Shown here piece by piece: positions 1 to 9,666 of a stretch of DNA of 64,000 bases. The notes below the pieces were generated by a model that saw only the letters and a list, made by a program, of their open reading frames with translations, searched no databases and was not told where the DNA came from. The stretch comes from Azolla caroliniana (taxonomy: Eukaryota; Polypodiophyta): assembly GCA_043228905.1 (NCBI GenBank), contig JBHGNT010000009.1:22010001-22074000 (forward strand). Reading direction: 5' to 3'. The translations under genes were made by a program, and so were the position numbers. How positions within the stretch are numbered: position 1 is the first letter of the stretch; the number at the start of each line of letters is the position of its first letter.

Positions 1-1567
1 CCTTTGTCTTGATGTCATCACTCACATCAGATTTGAAATCCCCCTTGTTGCCACCTTCTGTTTCTTGGGGCTTCTATTGGTTCTCGGACGCAATTACCCA
101 AGTCTTTGGAACTAGTGTGGGGAAAGTCTTGTCACTACCATCATTCACCATCAACTCGTCCATATCTATCTTCGCCTCGATGTTGTGCACACCGTCTTAG
201 TCCTTCCCCTTACTACCAGCTTCCATCTCTTGGGTCTCACGTTGGCTTTCTGCAACTGCCCAAGTCTCTGGAACATGTGTGAAGGCATCCTCAACACGAC
301 CATCTGCCATTAATTCGTCCATAGCCACCTCTGACTCGATGTCATTTTTCGTGGCTATCTCTTCAATCTCATGGGCCTCGTACCCATTGACCCTCTTGAT
401 CGAGCAAGCTTCGATTATGCTTCTCTCTTCGTCGGTTGTATTCTTTTCGACCTTCAGCTCCTCGCCGACACCTTCCGTCTCTTGTGTCTCACGTTGGTTC
501 TTTGACGCAACTGCCCAAGTCTTTGGAACATGTGTGGAGAAAATCTGGTCGTGATCATTGTCAACGCTTATTGTCTTGTTCATAGCCACCTCCTCGATGT
601 TGATTTTAGTGGCTAGATCCTTCATCATGTCGATCTCACACTCTTTATCTCCCTTAATGCAAGTTGCGATTAGGCTTGCTCTTTCATCATCCGATGTTTC
701 GAACACGATGAGCATCCTGAAACATTTTTCCTCCTTTGAAGTGGCCTTCGCCGTCCTCAAGTCCTCATCAATCTTCTTTTCGTGTAGGATGCATTGTTTA
801 GGCAGATCGACTTCTTTAGATGGTCTTGATTTTTCTACGCTTGGTCTTACCAAGTCAATATCATCAAGCCATTGACGACGCTTGTCAAGCTTGTTGCATG
901 CTCGCTTCACTGCAATCTAGTCTATCACAAGTCCGTTCGCTTGGGTATCATCTTCAAGGAGAATCCCCAATTCTCGTTTATCCTTCATGTCCACTGCTTT
1001 CAAGAAGTACAAAGTCTTTTCCTCCTCAAGCAGCACTTCGTCCGTGTTGGGGAGACGACCAAACATTTGGTCGAACTCGTCGTACACCCTCAAAGCGCTC
1101 ATCCTCTTATTCTTCTTTTCTATCCACTTCATCAAGACATGTCGAGTCATCCTCGACAAATCTTTCGTCACTAACTCCGCTAATATTGCTTTCTCGAACT
1201 CGGACCATGTTGTCTTGCCTTCTTGAAGCTCGATGACGCGTCTTTGGATGTTGTTGGCGACCACTCTCTTGAAACTTGTAATTTGACACACTTCGGACAC
1301 GTCCCTTTGATTCATCTCCCTTTTGTATGCATCAAGGAACTTCGTAATGTTCCTCCCATCAAATTGACCCTCGAGCTCTACGACACGGTCGACGGCCTTC
1401 TCCACGCTCGCACCGTTGTCCTGAGATATCATCATTTGTTCGATAATTAGCATCATCCTTTCAAACTCTACCGCTTGAGTGCTTGAGGAATCCATCTCCA
1501 CGTATCGGTCGATCCTCGGCTTGATCCTTCCTACCGCCTCTTTCACGTCGGGTTCATCACTTAATTA
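1..1567 (-). mobile_element. gag region of a gag-only LTR retrotransposon (unit 1, runs off the left edge)
   Basis: Two same-frame ORFs (917-1546 and 197-910) read as one gag-like protein split by a TAG where the sister copy at 10,816-11,817 has a Trp codon. The N-terminal half is helical and hydrophilic, with a KFLDAYKREM segment typical of the capsid region of retrotransposon gag. The C-terminal part is an acidic tail with repeated blocks such as ETWAVA and QRETQE. No protease, reverse transcriptase or integrase follows within the window. This fits a non-autonomous gag-only (TR-GAG-like) element. The N-terminus sits directly behind a tRNA primer-binding site. Function beyond packaging of element RNA is inferred. 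The amber codon and the window edge leave open whether the unit is expressed. Confidence 0.75.
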
Positions 1568-1866
1568 TGTCGTGAAGATCTGTCACTACGTCCGGATCAT
1601 GAGGCAGAACCACCGGGGTCCTAGACCAGAAGGATTTGAATTGTTGTCCCAAGATCTCATCATTTGTTCTACGATTAGCATCATCCTTTCGAACTCTCCC
1701 GCTTGATTGCTTGAGGACGCCATCTCCAAGTATTGGTTGATCCTCGGCTTGATCCTTCCTACTGCATCTTTCACGTTGGGTTCACCACTTAATTATATCG
1801 TGAAGATCCATCACTACGTGCAGATCGTGAGGCGGAACCACCGGGGTTCCGGACCGGAAGGATTCA
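1542..1866 (-). repeat. Duplicated gag-start / primer site / LTR-start junction
   Basis: A segment holding the first gag codons, the primer site and the first 70 bases of the LTR is present twice in tandem. Copy 1 has a primer site at 1542-1559 and LTR start near 1568. Copy 2 has gag start up to 1774, a primer site at 1770-1787 and LTR start at 1796. After about 1640 the first LTR fragment changes abruptly into gag sequence, at an ATTGTTGTCCC stretch. This looks like a template switch during reverse transcription or a later unequal exchange. Confidence 0.7.
1770..1787 (-). other. Primer-binding site, tRNA-Trp type
   Basis: The plus strand reads TTCACGTTGGGTTCACCA. This equals the 3' end of plant tRNA-Trp, including CCA, except for one base. 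The site lies 8 bases from the LTR start and just before gag, which fits minus-strand priming. Confidence 0.75.
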
Positions 1867-2105
1867 AAGTTTGCACTAGCTTTAGCGAGAAAGTATTTAA
1901 GCTAGATTGAGAGAGATTGATATGAGGAAAGAGAGATATTGAGATAAAGATTGAACTTTGAACTTTTCGATTTAAGAGAGAAGATACATCAACAAAAGTA
2001 TTACAAGTTTCTTATTTTTCCCAAATTTTTCATTAGTCCCATTTGCTTGATTCCTCCACTCTTTTATAGATGCCCCCATGCATATGGTGCATGTGAAGGT
2101 GTAAG

Positions 2106-2863
2106 TGTTGGGAGACGGGTCCCTCCGGATGGGAAGGGAGAAGAACAGTGCCGATGAACAAACTCGGCCGAGGCCAAAACCGGATGACGAGTACCCGGCT
2201 ACGGAGAGCCGGATGGTGCAGACCCGGTGAAGACCGGATGAGGAGTACCCGGCTACGGAGAGCCGGATGGTGTAGACTCGGTGAAGACCAGATGAGTACC
2301 CGGCTACGGAGAGCCGGATGGTGCAGACCCGGTGAAGACCGGATGAGGAGTACCCGACTACGGAGAACCGGATGTTGCAGACCCGGTGAGGAATGCTCAC
2401 CGGATGAAGAGACATATTTGTAAATATGTTTCTGAGAGTCCAGCGAGGCTATATTTGTAAATAGCCGAAAAGTCATATTAGTATAAATATGACTTAGGGC
2501 AAACTTCTAGTAACAGTGGTTGTCATTCTTGTTGGCGCAAGGAGTGAGAGAGCGCGTAACTGTGTACAGAGAGAGAGAGAGAGAGAGAAAGAGGTCGTTG
2601 CCTCTGTTGTAATCGCCGCCTGTGGCGAAGATCGTGAGCACGAGGTCGTTGCCTCTGTGAACTCACTGTTGTACATTCTAACATAGTGATAGTTTGCAGC
2701 CTGTGGGCTGCCGTGGTTTTTCACCCTAGTTTGGGGTTTTCCACGTAAACATCCCGCGTACTCTTCTCTTCTTCGTGTCGTGTTTTCTTTCCCGCTTTCT
2801 GTGTATGATCCTAAGCTCGGTTGTGGCCGAGTGTTGTGCAAAAGGAGCCTTGAGTTCCCGTCA
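2106..2863. mobile_element. Solo LTR inserted in another LTR
   Basis: A 758-bp insertion begins TGTTGGGAG, ends CCCGTCA, and is flanked on both sides by GTAAG (2101-2105 and 2864-2868). Flanking sequence on each side is continuous with the sister LTR at about 12,145-12,150, which lacks the insert. The TG...CA ends, 5-bp target duplication and a TATAAATA box near 2492 identify a solo LTR. Orientation with the TATA box and the CT/GA tract suggests the plus strand. No coding sequence is present. Confidence 0.85.
2184..2400. repeat. 54-bp tandem repeat, four copies
   Basis: Units share the block GTACCCGGCTACGGAGAGCC and start near 2184, 2238, 2292 and 2341. The third is 3 bp short and the fourth is diverged and truncated. 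The array lies inside the solo LTR upstream of its TATA box, where such arrays often form enhancer-like modules (inference). Confidence 0.85.
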
Positions 2864-2997
2864 GTAAGACATGCACATAATGCAGGAAATGCATGCAATG
2901 CATGCTTGCCATGTCATCATCTAAGCTCTCATGTATGAGAATTTACATGTAAAAGTATAATGATAAAAATATGGCTTCTAAGGAAATGACTTGGCTC

Positions 2998-3300
2998 GCC
3001 GACTCCGTCCGGTTCCTGTCGGCCAAAACCTTTACAAGTAGTTTAGGGGTCGTTGTCTCGCCGGATCCGTCCGGTCGTCATCCGGTTCCGGTCGGCCAAA
3101 ACCTTTACAAGTAGTTTAGGGGTCATCGTCTCGCCGGATCCGTCCAGTCACCGTTTGATTCCGGTCGGCCAAAACCTTTACAAGTAGTTTAGGGGTCGTT
3201 GTCTCGCTGGATCCGTAAGGTCGCCATCTGGTTCCTGTCAGCCAAAACCTTTACAAGTAGTTTAGGGGTCGTTGTCTCGCTGGATCTGTTAGGTCACTTG
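2998..3300. repeat. 73-bp tandem repeat in LTR
   Basis: Four units and a partial fifth share GCCAAAACCTTTACAAGTAG followed by GGGGTCGTTGTCTC. Starts fall near 2998 (short), 3059, 3132, 3205 and 3278. The sister LTR has a reduced version near 12,277-12,385, so copy number differs between LTRs of the family. Confidence 0.85.
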
Positions 3301-3352
3301 ATTTTGTACATTCCTCGCAATTTTCTCACTATTGCCGAAAATCTTCACAACA

Positions 3353-4109
3353 TCCACCCTGACCAAACCACACGTCCTCTGGTACGTTCCAAGAAGAGAG
3401 AATGTGAGATTTCGGCTACAGTGATTAGCACGATTCCTTCTTCTTCTTCTTCTTTTTTTTTTTAGCATGTCCATTCCCTTCACTCGAACCATTGTCGCCA
3501 CCCAATCCACCATATCATTAGCTTTTTCTTTCCGAACATAATTGTTTAGGCTTTATGCATGTTCCACCTTTGTCTCGATCGTCTCCTTGCTAAGGGCACT
3601 TTGACCCATCATGCATTTTTGTTTTCTATCTTCCTCCAAAAGTTTTTATTTGAATAATGGTATCGAATACCCCATGTAATACCTTTAAGTGCATGTCCAC
3701 TTCGAGATTCTTACGCAACCATGCTCTATGTTTCTCACTTTGTACGCTTACATGGTGCAATCTCATGTTAGAGTTGAAAATCTTCACACTAACGTCTTTG
3801 CTAGATGTTTTGATCACATTCTTCGGATCCTGATGGCTCGCTTAGCCATCGTCATCCCTTGTAATTCTTTGCTCAAACTCTTTGTTGTACGCATCAGCTT
3901 TTGTCTCTATACTTTGCTCTACCTCTTCCTCCCACACATCAACTTCAACCCTTACTTCTTCGTTGTCATTGTCCTTCTCTTGGGTCTTACATCGGTTAAT
4001 GCCCAAGTCTCCAGAACGACTATGTAGAGATCCATATATATTTGTCGGCCACTCCCCAACATGGACCTTCGCTTCCCCGCCATCATCTTTTGTCTCTTGG
4101 GTCTCACGT
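3353..4109 (-). mobile_element. 3' internal part of gag-only unit 2, cut off by the inserted element
   Basis: The minus strand here encodes the same acidic, QRETQE-containing gag tail seen at 10,200-10,620, for example RKRETQETKDD near 4080-4110. It continues the unit whose gag start and LTR are at 10,188-12,776. The 4,110-10,187 element is inserted between the two parts. Frames are broken downstream. A purine-rich stretch sits against the LTR at 3352 but is short. Confidence 0.6.
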
Positions 4110-4630
4110 TTTCGCATTGTTACGCGCGTGCGTGTAGAAGGGGCGGGACCACGGGGGTCTTGGACTAGAGAGTAGAGGGGAAAGAATAAGATATCAAAAT
4201 GGAAGCTTAGCTCAAGAGGAGGTGAGAAAGAATAAGACAATAACATAGAATAGACGGGGCAAGATGCTCAACGAGTTAGCTTAAGTAAACATAAACGCTT
4301 TACAATGGTGGCCGCCATGGCCGCACCAAACGACTATCCGAAAAACCCTAAAGGAAAACCCAAGAAGAAAACCCTAACCGAAACCCTAAAACCGAATAGG
4401 AAACCCTCGACCTAAGTGGTATGCCTCTCTCCCTCAAAATACGCAACCCCTTCATAAGTGACCCCTCCCTTCCTTTTATAGCCCAAGGAGGGAGGGACCT
4501 GACAATGTGGGATAGAATTTCCCCTCTTATTTCTATACACCATTTCCTAGTATACATGTGCACATGGTGCACACCACCGATTTGCCTATCCCACCCTGGT
4601 TTCCGCCTATGGACGAAAATCTTCACGAAC
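4110..4630 (-). repeat. 3' LTR of GC-rich element
   Basis: It matches 9667-10,187 almost base for base. On the minus strand it contains a TATAAAAG box (near 4475-4482) suited to driving minus-strand transcription. Its outer end reads TTTCGC, where the other copy has the canonical TGTCGC. Confidence 0.88.
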
Positions 4631-5272
4631 CATCGTAGTATCCCGTTCCACTGTATCCGTCGCACGTCCTCGAGCCGACGGCTCCAACCGATCCACCACG
4701 TCCACCGTGTGTCACCGAAACATCGACTCCATCCGAACCGCCATATCCACCGCACGCGCCTTCCTCCCCGGTCGGTCCTCCCGAACGTCATTGCCGATCC
4801 GGTCACTCTTTCTTTGTCCGCCACGTAGGTCCTCTGATTAGGCCCTCGGTCACCCCGTTTGCTCGCCGGATTGCGCCCCTCGCGTACCGCTTGTGTTCTA
4901 TCTCCGGCTCGATCCTCTTGTAAGTTTATGGACCTTACGGTCGGAACAAGGAGTGCGGAATGGTTGATTATCGGCGGGTAGAGGTAGACGAGGAGGAACA
5001 CCACGCTCGATTTGAGCGCACCCGAATCGAAGACGAGGTAGAAGAAAGGAGCGGGAGCCGGCATGATTAGGAATAACAAAATGGAAGAGGGATAGGGGTT
5101 TAAACACTAAGATTGGAAACATAAACACTAAAACAAAAAACATAACCCAAAAACTAACAAACATAAAATCTAAATCTAGATACATGAACCTAAAAATAAA
5201 GTAAAGGGTGGGGTAATTAGAAAGAAATTAAAAGATAGCCTTAAAGGGAGAGGGATTAACATACTAATTAAA

Positions 5273-5308
<36 letters not shown>

Positions 5309-5600
5309 AAACATAAATAAACCTAAGATTAAAACTAAAGAGAGAGAGAGAGATTAAAACATAAATAAACCTAAGATTAAAATCAAAATACGAGACAAAA
5401 AACATAATTAAAATTTAAAAACAAGGGTTACGGGGAGGGAAGAGGATTACCATACTAATAAAAATAAAAGAGAGAGGTGCTATTACGAACTAGAGAAACA
5501 TAATTAAAACACGATTAGAATAGAGAGGGCGAGGGAGAGAAACATAATTAAAAACATGTAATTAACATTATAAATGAAAAATTACATGGGGTTTGAGGTA
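4631..5600. other. Interior of GC-rich element, no gene recognised
   Basis: The first 450 bases are GC-rich with broken reading frames. From about 5100 the sequence turns AT- and purine-rich, with (AG)n runs at about 5275-5305 and 5339-5351 and a repeated ACATAAATAAACC block. No conserved protein is seen. This part lies 3' of the ribozyme pair in the element's sense orientation. Confidence 0.5.
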
Positions 5601-5659
5601 TGGTCTTATGGCAAACTAGTTTCGCCCATCACGGGCTCATCAGTGCCAACATAAGACCA
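5601..5659 (-). ncRNA. Hammerhead ribozyme, type I with minimal stem III (copy 1)
   Basis: On the minus strand the core reads CUGAUGA, stem II GCCC-GUGAU-GGGC, then GAAA, a two-base-pair stem III (AC-UA-GU), U at the cleavage position, then stem I. Stem I pairs UGCCA with UGGCA and UAAGACC with GGUCUUA, with a UGU bulge. All catalytic-core bases of the hammerhead consensus are present. Predicted cleavage lies between 5614 and 5613. Very short stem III in a type I topology is known from Penelope-like elements and animal retrozymes, where dimers are usually needed. Pairing was worked out by hand. Confidence 0.88.
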
Positions 5660-5891
5660 TGAGGGTGAGGGAGGGGGTTTATATAGGATTTTAGGAGAGG
5701 GGTATAGTGAGGATGTGGGATCAAAGTTGGGAGTAGGGGGCAAGGGTGTGCTATGTGCATATGTGGAATCTTTAGTACTAGTGGGCCGTATGGCCTAAGC
5801 GAGGAGTGCGAGCGTATAACCTTCGGCGGTTGGATAGTTAGGGTAAATAGTATGGTAACTAAAGAATAGTATAAAAGAGAGTAGTAGGGGA

Positions 5892-5928
<37 letters not shown>

Positions 5929-5963
5929 AATTTCAATTTATGTAAGAAAAGGTCTTTTGGCAA
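5614..5963 (-). ncRNA. Predicted 349-nt RNA released between two hammerheads
   Basis: Cleavage by the two ribozymes would free a 349-nt RNA with a 5'-hydroxyl and a cyclic phosphate, suitable for circularisation as described for retrozymes. No ORF is recognised in it. It contains a TATATAA box, a (GA)n run near 5900-5925, and short matches to the sequence upstream of copy 2 (for example TCCCACATCCTC on the minus strand). This suggests two diverged copies of one ancestral unit. RNA release is inference. Confidence 0.55.
5678..5687 (-). promoter_or_regulatory. TATA box upstream of hammerhead copy 1
   Basis: The minus strand reads CCTATATAAA about 20-30 bases 5' of the first stem I strand of ribozyme copy 1. 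A matching box stands at the same relative place before copy 2. Confidence 0.5.
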
Positions 5964-6003
5964 ACATGTTTCGCTCTATACGAGCTCATCAGTGCTAAAG
6001 ACC
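5951..6003 (-). ncRNA. Hammerhead ribozyme, type I with minimal stem III (copy 2)
   Basis: The minus strand reads CUGAUGA, stem II GCUC-GUAUA-GAGC, GAAA, stem III AC-AU-GU, cleavage base U, then stem I. Stem I pairs UGC with GCA and AAAGACC with GGUCUUU around a small internal loop. Against copy 1, stem II changes CC/GG to UC/GA and stem I also changes while pairing is kept, so the helices covary. Predicted cleavage lies between 5963 and 5962. It lies 5' of copy 1 in the transcript and in the same orientation as gag and the LTRs. Confidence 0.88.
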
Positions 6004-6023
6004 ATATACAAAAATATGAGAGG

Positions 6024-6032
6024 CTTATATAG
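6024..6032 (-). promoter_or_regulatory. TATA box upstream of hammerhead copy 2
   Basis: The minus strand reads CTATATAAG about 20 bases before stem I of ribozyme copy 2, the same arrangement as at copy 1. It could start transcripts just ahead of the ribozyme, as in retrozyme LTRs (inference). Confidence 0.5.
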
Positions 6033-8190
6033 GGGAAGATGCAAGAAGAGTGAAGGGGAGTGGTGGGGATGGATGAGAGGGGATTTGAATGTGTATAAAG
6101 GAGGATGTGGGAGTTAGGGAGGTAGTGAATGTAGAGAGGGATAGCTTAATGAGTTTGATGGTAAGGGATGATTTGGGGATCTATTATATTTAGTTCTAGT
6201 AGAATGATAGCAATAGTAAGTGTGATGTTTTAATGGGGATTTGGGGATCTAATATATTTAGTTTTGACTAGATAAGAATAGAGTGATTTGGACTTGGTCC
6301 AACATATGAAAGGCTTAGGAATGTTTTTTAGTTGGGGATCTAGGCTAAGGTCGGTGTGTAAGTCTTTTAAGAACGAGTGGATACCTAATTTAGGGGAGTT
6401 TTTAGAGTACCTAAGCTTGAATATGGTAGGTGTAAGGGAAGATTTGTTTTTATGCTTATTCCGTGTGCCCTTGTTGTCTCCCGAATATGCGCTCATTCTT
6501 TGGCCCTTAGGCGACCCCATTCCGCGTTCCTTGCCTCTCCTTTGCCCGTCGTGCTCTCTTGCCGTAGAGCGTACCGTCATCCTGACCTCCGTGTCGGTGT
6601 CCCTCGAGGCTCTCGTTACCGCCTCGCCTCGACTTGCGCCCTCTTGGCCTGCTTGGCCTTGCATGCCCTCCGGGAAGCCGCCGTGTTTTCTCTTCCTGGT
6701 GTGTACCCCGTTGTTCTCTGCGCTGTCATGCCTTTCGGCTCCGGATCGTTACGTGAGTCGGGTGGGAACCGCCGAGGTTTTTGACTAGGAGGAAGAGGAA
6801 TACAAATTAAGGCTAGTTATGAATAGTGGAAAAAGAAGTAAGATAGCAATCTCCTGAATCCCACGAGTTTAGTGTATGTATCTAAAATCGGATATATTAT
6901 TTTATGGTTTTCACGTAGTGTGTGGAATACACTACGACAGCGCATCCCCTCCGTTTTCCCAGACACAATCCTTCGTTCATGCCGATCACGCTCGTCTCAT
7001 TCCGTTGATCTTGGCGTCTCGTCGCACCGCCCGTCGTCCCGCGCTTGCCTCTCGAAGGCTTCCTCCGATTGTCATCGTCGGTCACTCGTTGCGGCTCCTC
7101 CGAATGCACGCTCATTCTTTGGTCCTTAGGTGACCCCATTACGCACACCCGGATTCTCCATTGCTCTCCGTGCTCTCTCGTAGTAGAGCGTATCGTCATC
7201 CCGACCTTCGTGTCGGGGTTCTTCGCAGCTCTCGTTACCGCTTCATCCCGACTCGCATCCTCTTGGCCCACTTGGCCCCGCACGTCCTCCGGGACGCCGC
7301 TTTTTCTCTCCCCGGTGCGTAGTTCTTTGCTCTCCACGCACCATCCTCCGCCCTCGTCGTTCATCCGCCAATCCCGGCAACTCACCGCTCCGTCTCTTGT
7401 CGCGTGCTTGCCTCTCAAAGGCTCGACTGGTCCGCCGTTGTCGGTCACTCGTTGCCGCTCTTCCGGGTGCATGCTTGCTTCTTGGCCCTTCGCCGGCCGT
7501 AGTGCACACTCCGTTCTACGTCGTAATGCATGCTTCGTGTTACAAGCTTCCCTTGTTGTAGTCCCGACCTCCGCGTTGGCCTCTTCGTATTTCGTTGCCG
7601 TAGCCCCTTCCGACTCTGGCTTGCCGTCTTGGCCGTGCTCGTCCTCCTTCACGCACCGGGTACCAGTTCCGGTAGCCTCGTCCGTTCCGTTCTACGTTGT
7701 AATGCATGCTTCGTGTTACAAGCTTCCCTCGTTGTAGTCCCGACCTCCGCGTCGGCCTCTTCGTATTTCGTTGCCGTAGCCCCTTCCGACTCTGGCTTGC
7801 CGTCTTGGCCGTGCTCGTCCTCCTTCACGCACCGGGTACCAGTTCCGGTAGCCTCGTCCGTTCCGGTCTCCGACTCCTCGCCGCCATCCCCCGTCTCTTT
7901 GGTCTTACGTCGATCCGCAACCGCCAAAGTCTCAAGAATGGGTGAGGAGGGTCCCTCTCGCTCTTGGCCTCCCACCGAGTTGTACTCCTTGTGCATGCTT
8001 GGCCTCCTTCTCATGCTCACCAGCTCCCACCGGGTGTTGTGGCCCGTTCGCCTCGACCTCCAATCATGCCGACTTAGCCTTCACCCGGATCGGTCTCGGC
8101 CGATCGAGTTCCGGTTTGGTCGGCTCCCTTCCGTAATTGTAACCGGCCGGTACATGTTTGTCTGAACAAATCCGGCCTTGCCAGCTCTTC
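6033..8190 (-). mobile_element. GC-rich hydrophilic coding-like stretch of the element
   Basis: From about 6460 to 8190 the minus strand holds broken ORFs rich in Glu, Arg, Gly and Thr, with repeated TREA, EERQRVTD and SPKGQRMS-like blocks. Composition and position match a gag C-terminal tail expanded by internal duplication. The bordering 6033-6460 part is AT-rich and non-coding. No enzyme motif is present. Equally long ORFs exist on the plus strand because of the base composition, so the frame cannot be proven. Confidence 0.4.
7515..7868. repeat. 177-bp tandem duplication
   Basis: Two nearly identical copies of a 177-bp segment stand side by side (for instance AATGCATGCTTCGTGTTACA at 7524 and 7701). 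177 is a multiple of three, so the duplication keeps the frame of the gag-tail-like stretch. Confidence 0.9.
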
Positions 8191-8191
8191 T

Positions 8192-9629
8192 TCAGTTCGG
8201 GCCCGGTTTACCGAACCCCGCTCCAATCTTCTTCCGCGTCGTCTTCCGGTCGTGTCGGATTATCGACCGGTTCATCTTCCGGTCGGGTCGGTTCCCGACT
8301 CTCTCCTCTTTGCCGCTCCCGACCTCTTCGTCGGTCCTCTCGTATATGCCCGTTCCGGGCCTCGCATCCTCATCTTCATACGTGTTCACTCCGGGCCACG
8401 CCTCCTCACGGCCACCACCCTTCTCTCCGGTCTTATGTTGGCATTCGAGCGCAACCGCCGTAGTCTCCGGCCCCGGTGTCGAGGGGTCTCTCCTCCATCC
8501 GCTATGACCTTCCTCGCCATCGTTTCGATCTTCCACTTTGCCGCCACCATCTTCCGTCTCTCCAGTCTCACGTGGGCTCTTGGGGCCGGCCTCCGAAGTC
8601 TCTAGAATAGGTGTGGGAAAAGTCTCGGTACCGTTACTCACCGATGTCATGTTTGTAGCCACCTTCGTTCGGACGCCGTGGTCCGTGGCTATCTCGTCCC
8701 CGGTTACGCAAGCCTCGGTTATGCTTGCCACCGTCTCTTCTATGTCCTCGTCTCAGTTGCCCGCCTTGCCGCCGCCACCGCTCGTCGCTCTAGGTCTCAT
8801 GCCGGCACTCGGGCCGACCGCCGGAGCCTTTAGGACCGGTGTGTGTAAGGTCGCGGCACCGTCGCTTGTCTCCTCCCCACTCGATGTTTCGGGCCGCCAT
8901 GTCCCGAATCCGTAGTTACCGGCCTCCATGGCCATCCCTTCACCGCAAGGCAAGAGGGTCGCTTGCTCCACACCCTCTCCCATGTCGTCGTCGCACGCTC
9001 TTCCGGCCTCCGTATAGGCCCCCGTCTTCTGCGCTTAGGGAGGCTTCTTCCTCCGCATTCTCCGATCGCCTTCGACCCGACTCCATAATAAGCCCTTCTT
9101 CGGCTTCGATTTTCCCCTTCACAAGCTCGCATGCCTCCCATACCAATGCCTCTAGGTCGTACTCCTCCGGTTGATCGCGCGTCGAGCTCTCTTCCGACGG
9201 TAGTGCGTAGCCACTCACCGCCCTTTCTTCTCCGCCGCTCGTGGGCCATGTTATTGCCGACCACTCCCCACCGGGTTGCCAGCATACCCACTCCGGTTTC
9301 GCGTATCCGTATGCGTCCAATAGACCTCCCTCGAAGGACTCCCATGACTCGTGAGCTTCTTGTAGCTCCTTGACGTCCTTATGCACCGATACGGCCGCCA
9401 CTTGCAGAAAATACTCTAGTCGCATCGCCTCGTCCACGCCCCCTTTCGCCATCTCGGCCTTGTAGGCTCCCAAAAATTTTAGGACCTCATTCCCATTGAA
9501 CCGGCCGACTCGATCGACCACCCTTTCGACGGCTTGTTGAGCCGCATCTCGCTTCGCCATCTTCCGTCCGGCTTCCATCACAATCTTTGCCATCATCTCC
9601 TCGAAGTCAAAGTCTTCTTCCATCTCCAT
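8192..9629 (-). pseudogene. gag-like protein of the GC-rich element
   Basis: The ORF at 8940-9629 starts with MEMEEDFDFEEMM and carries VERVVDRVGRFNGNEVLKFL and a following helical region. This aligns with VDRVVELEGQFDGRNITKFL of the AT-richer family, so they are homologous gag capsid regions. Downstream the frame shifts and continues as ORFs to about 8192 with a hydrophilic tail. The start lies 15 bases after the primer site. Very high GC compared with its sister family at 10,816-11,817 suggests an independent history. Broken frames in the tail suggest it is not a complete protein. Confidence 0.65.
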
Positions 9630-9644
9630 GCTCCCTTGCCGCCC

Positions 9645-9662
9645 TTCACGTCGGGTTCACCA
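9645..9662 (-). other. Primer-binding site, exact tRNA-Trp 3' end
   Basis: The plus strand reads TTCACGTCGGGTTCACCA. As recalled, this is identical to the last 15 bases of plant tRNA-Trp plus CCA. It lies four bases from the LTR at 9667, as expected for a functional site. Confidence 0.8.
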
Positions 9663-9666
9663 AATA

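Larger units (their letters stand above)
1796..3352 (-). repeat. LTR of the gag-only family, carrying a nested solo LTR
   Basis: Both ends match the LTR at 11,839-12,776. The gag-proximal end begins TATCGTGAAGATCC (TGTCGTGAAG in the sister), and the distal end finishes GAAAATCTTCACAACA. Read on the minus strand it starts TGTTGTGAAG. The LTR is enlarged by an inserted solo LTR (2106-2863) and an internal 73-bp tandem repeat. It lies between two gag regions, so it may act as the 3' LTR of one unit and the 5' LTR of the next. Confidence 0.75.

Noticed and set aside
7045-8905. Long plus-strand ORFs rich in Ser, Arg, Pro and Leu
   Set aside because: They are antisense to the gag-like region of a GC-rich element, have low-complexity composition and no family motif; GC bias produces long chance ORFs.
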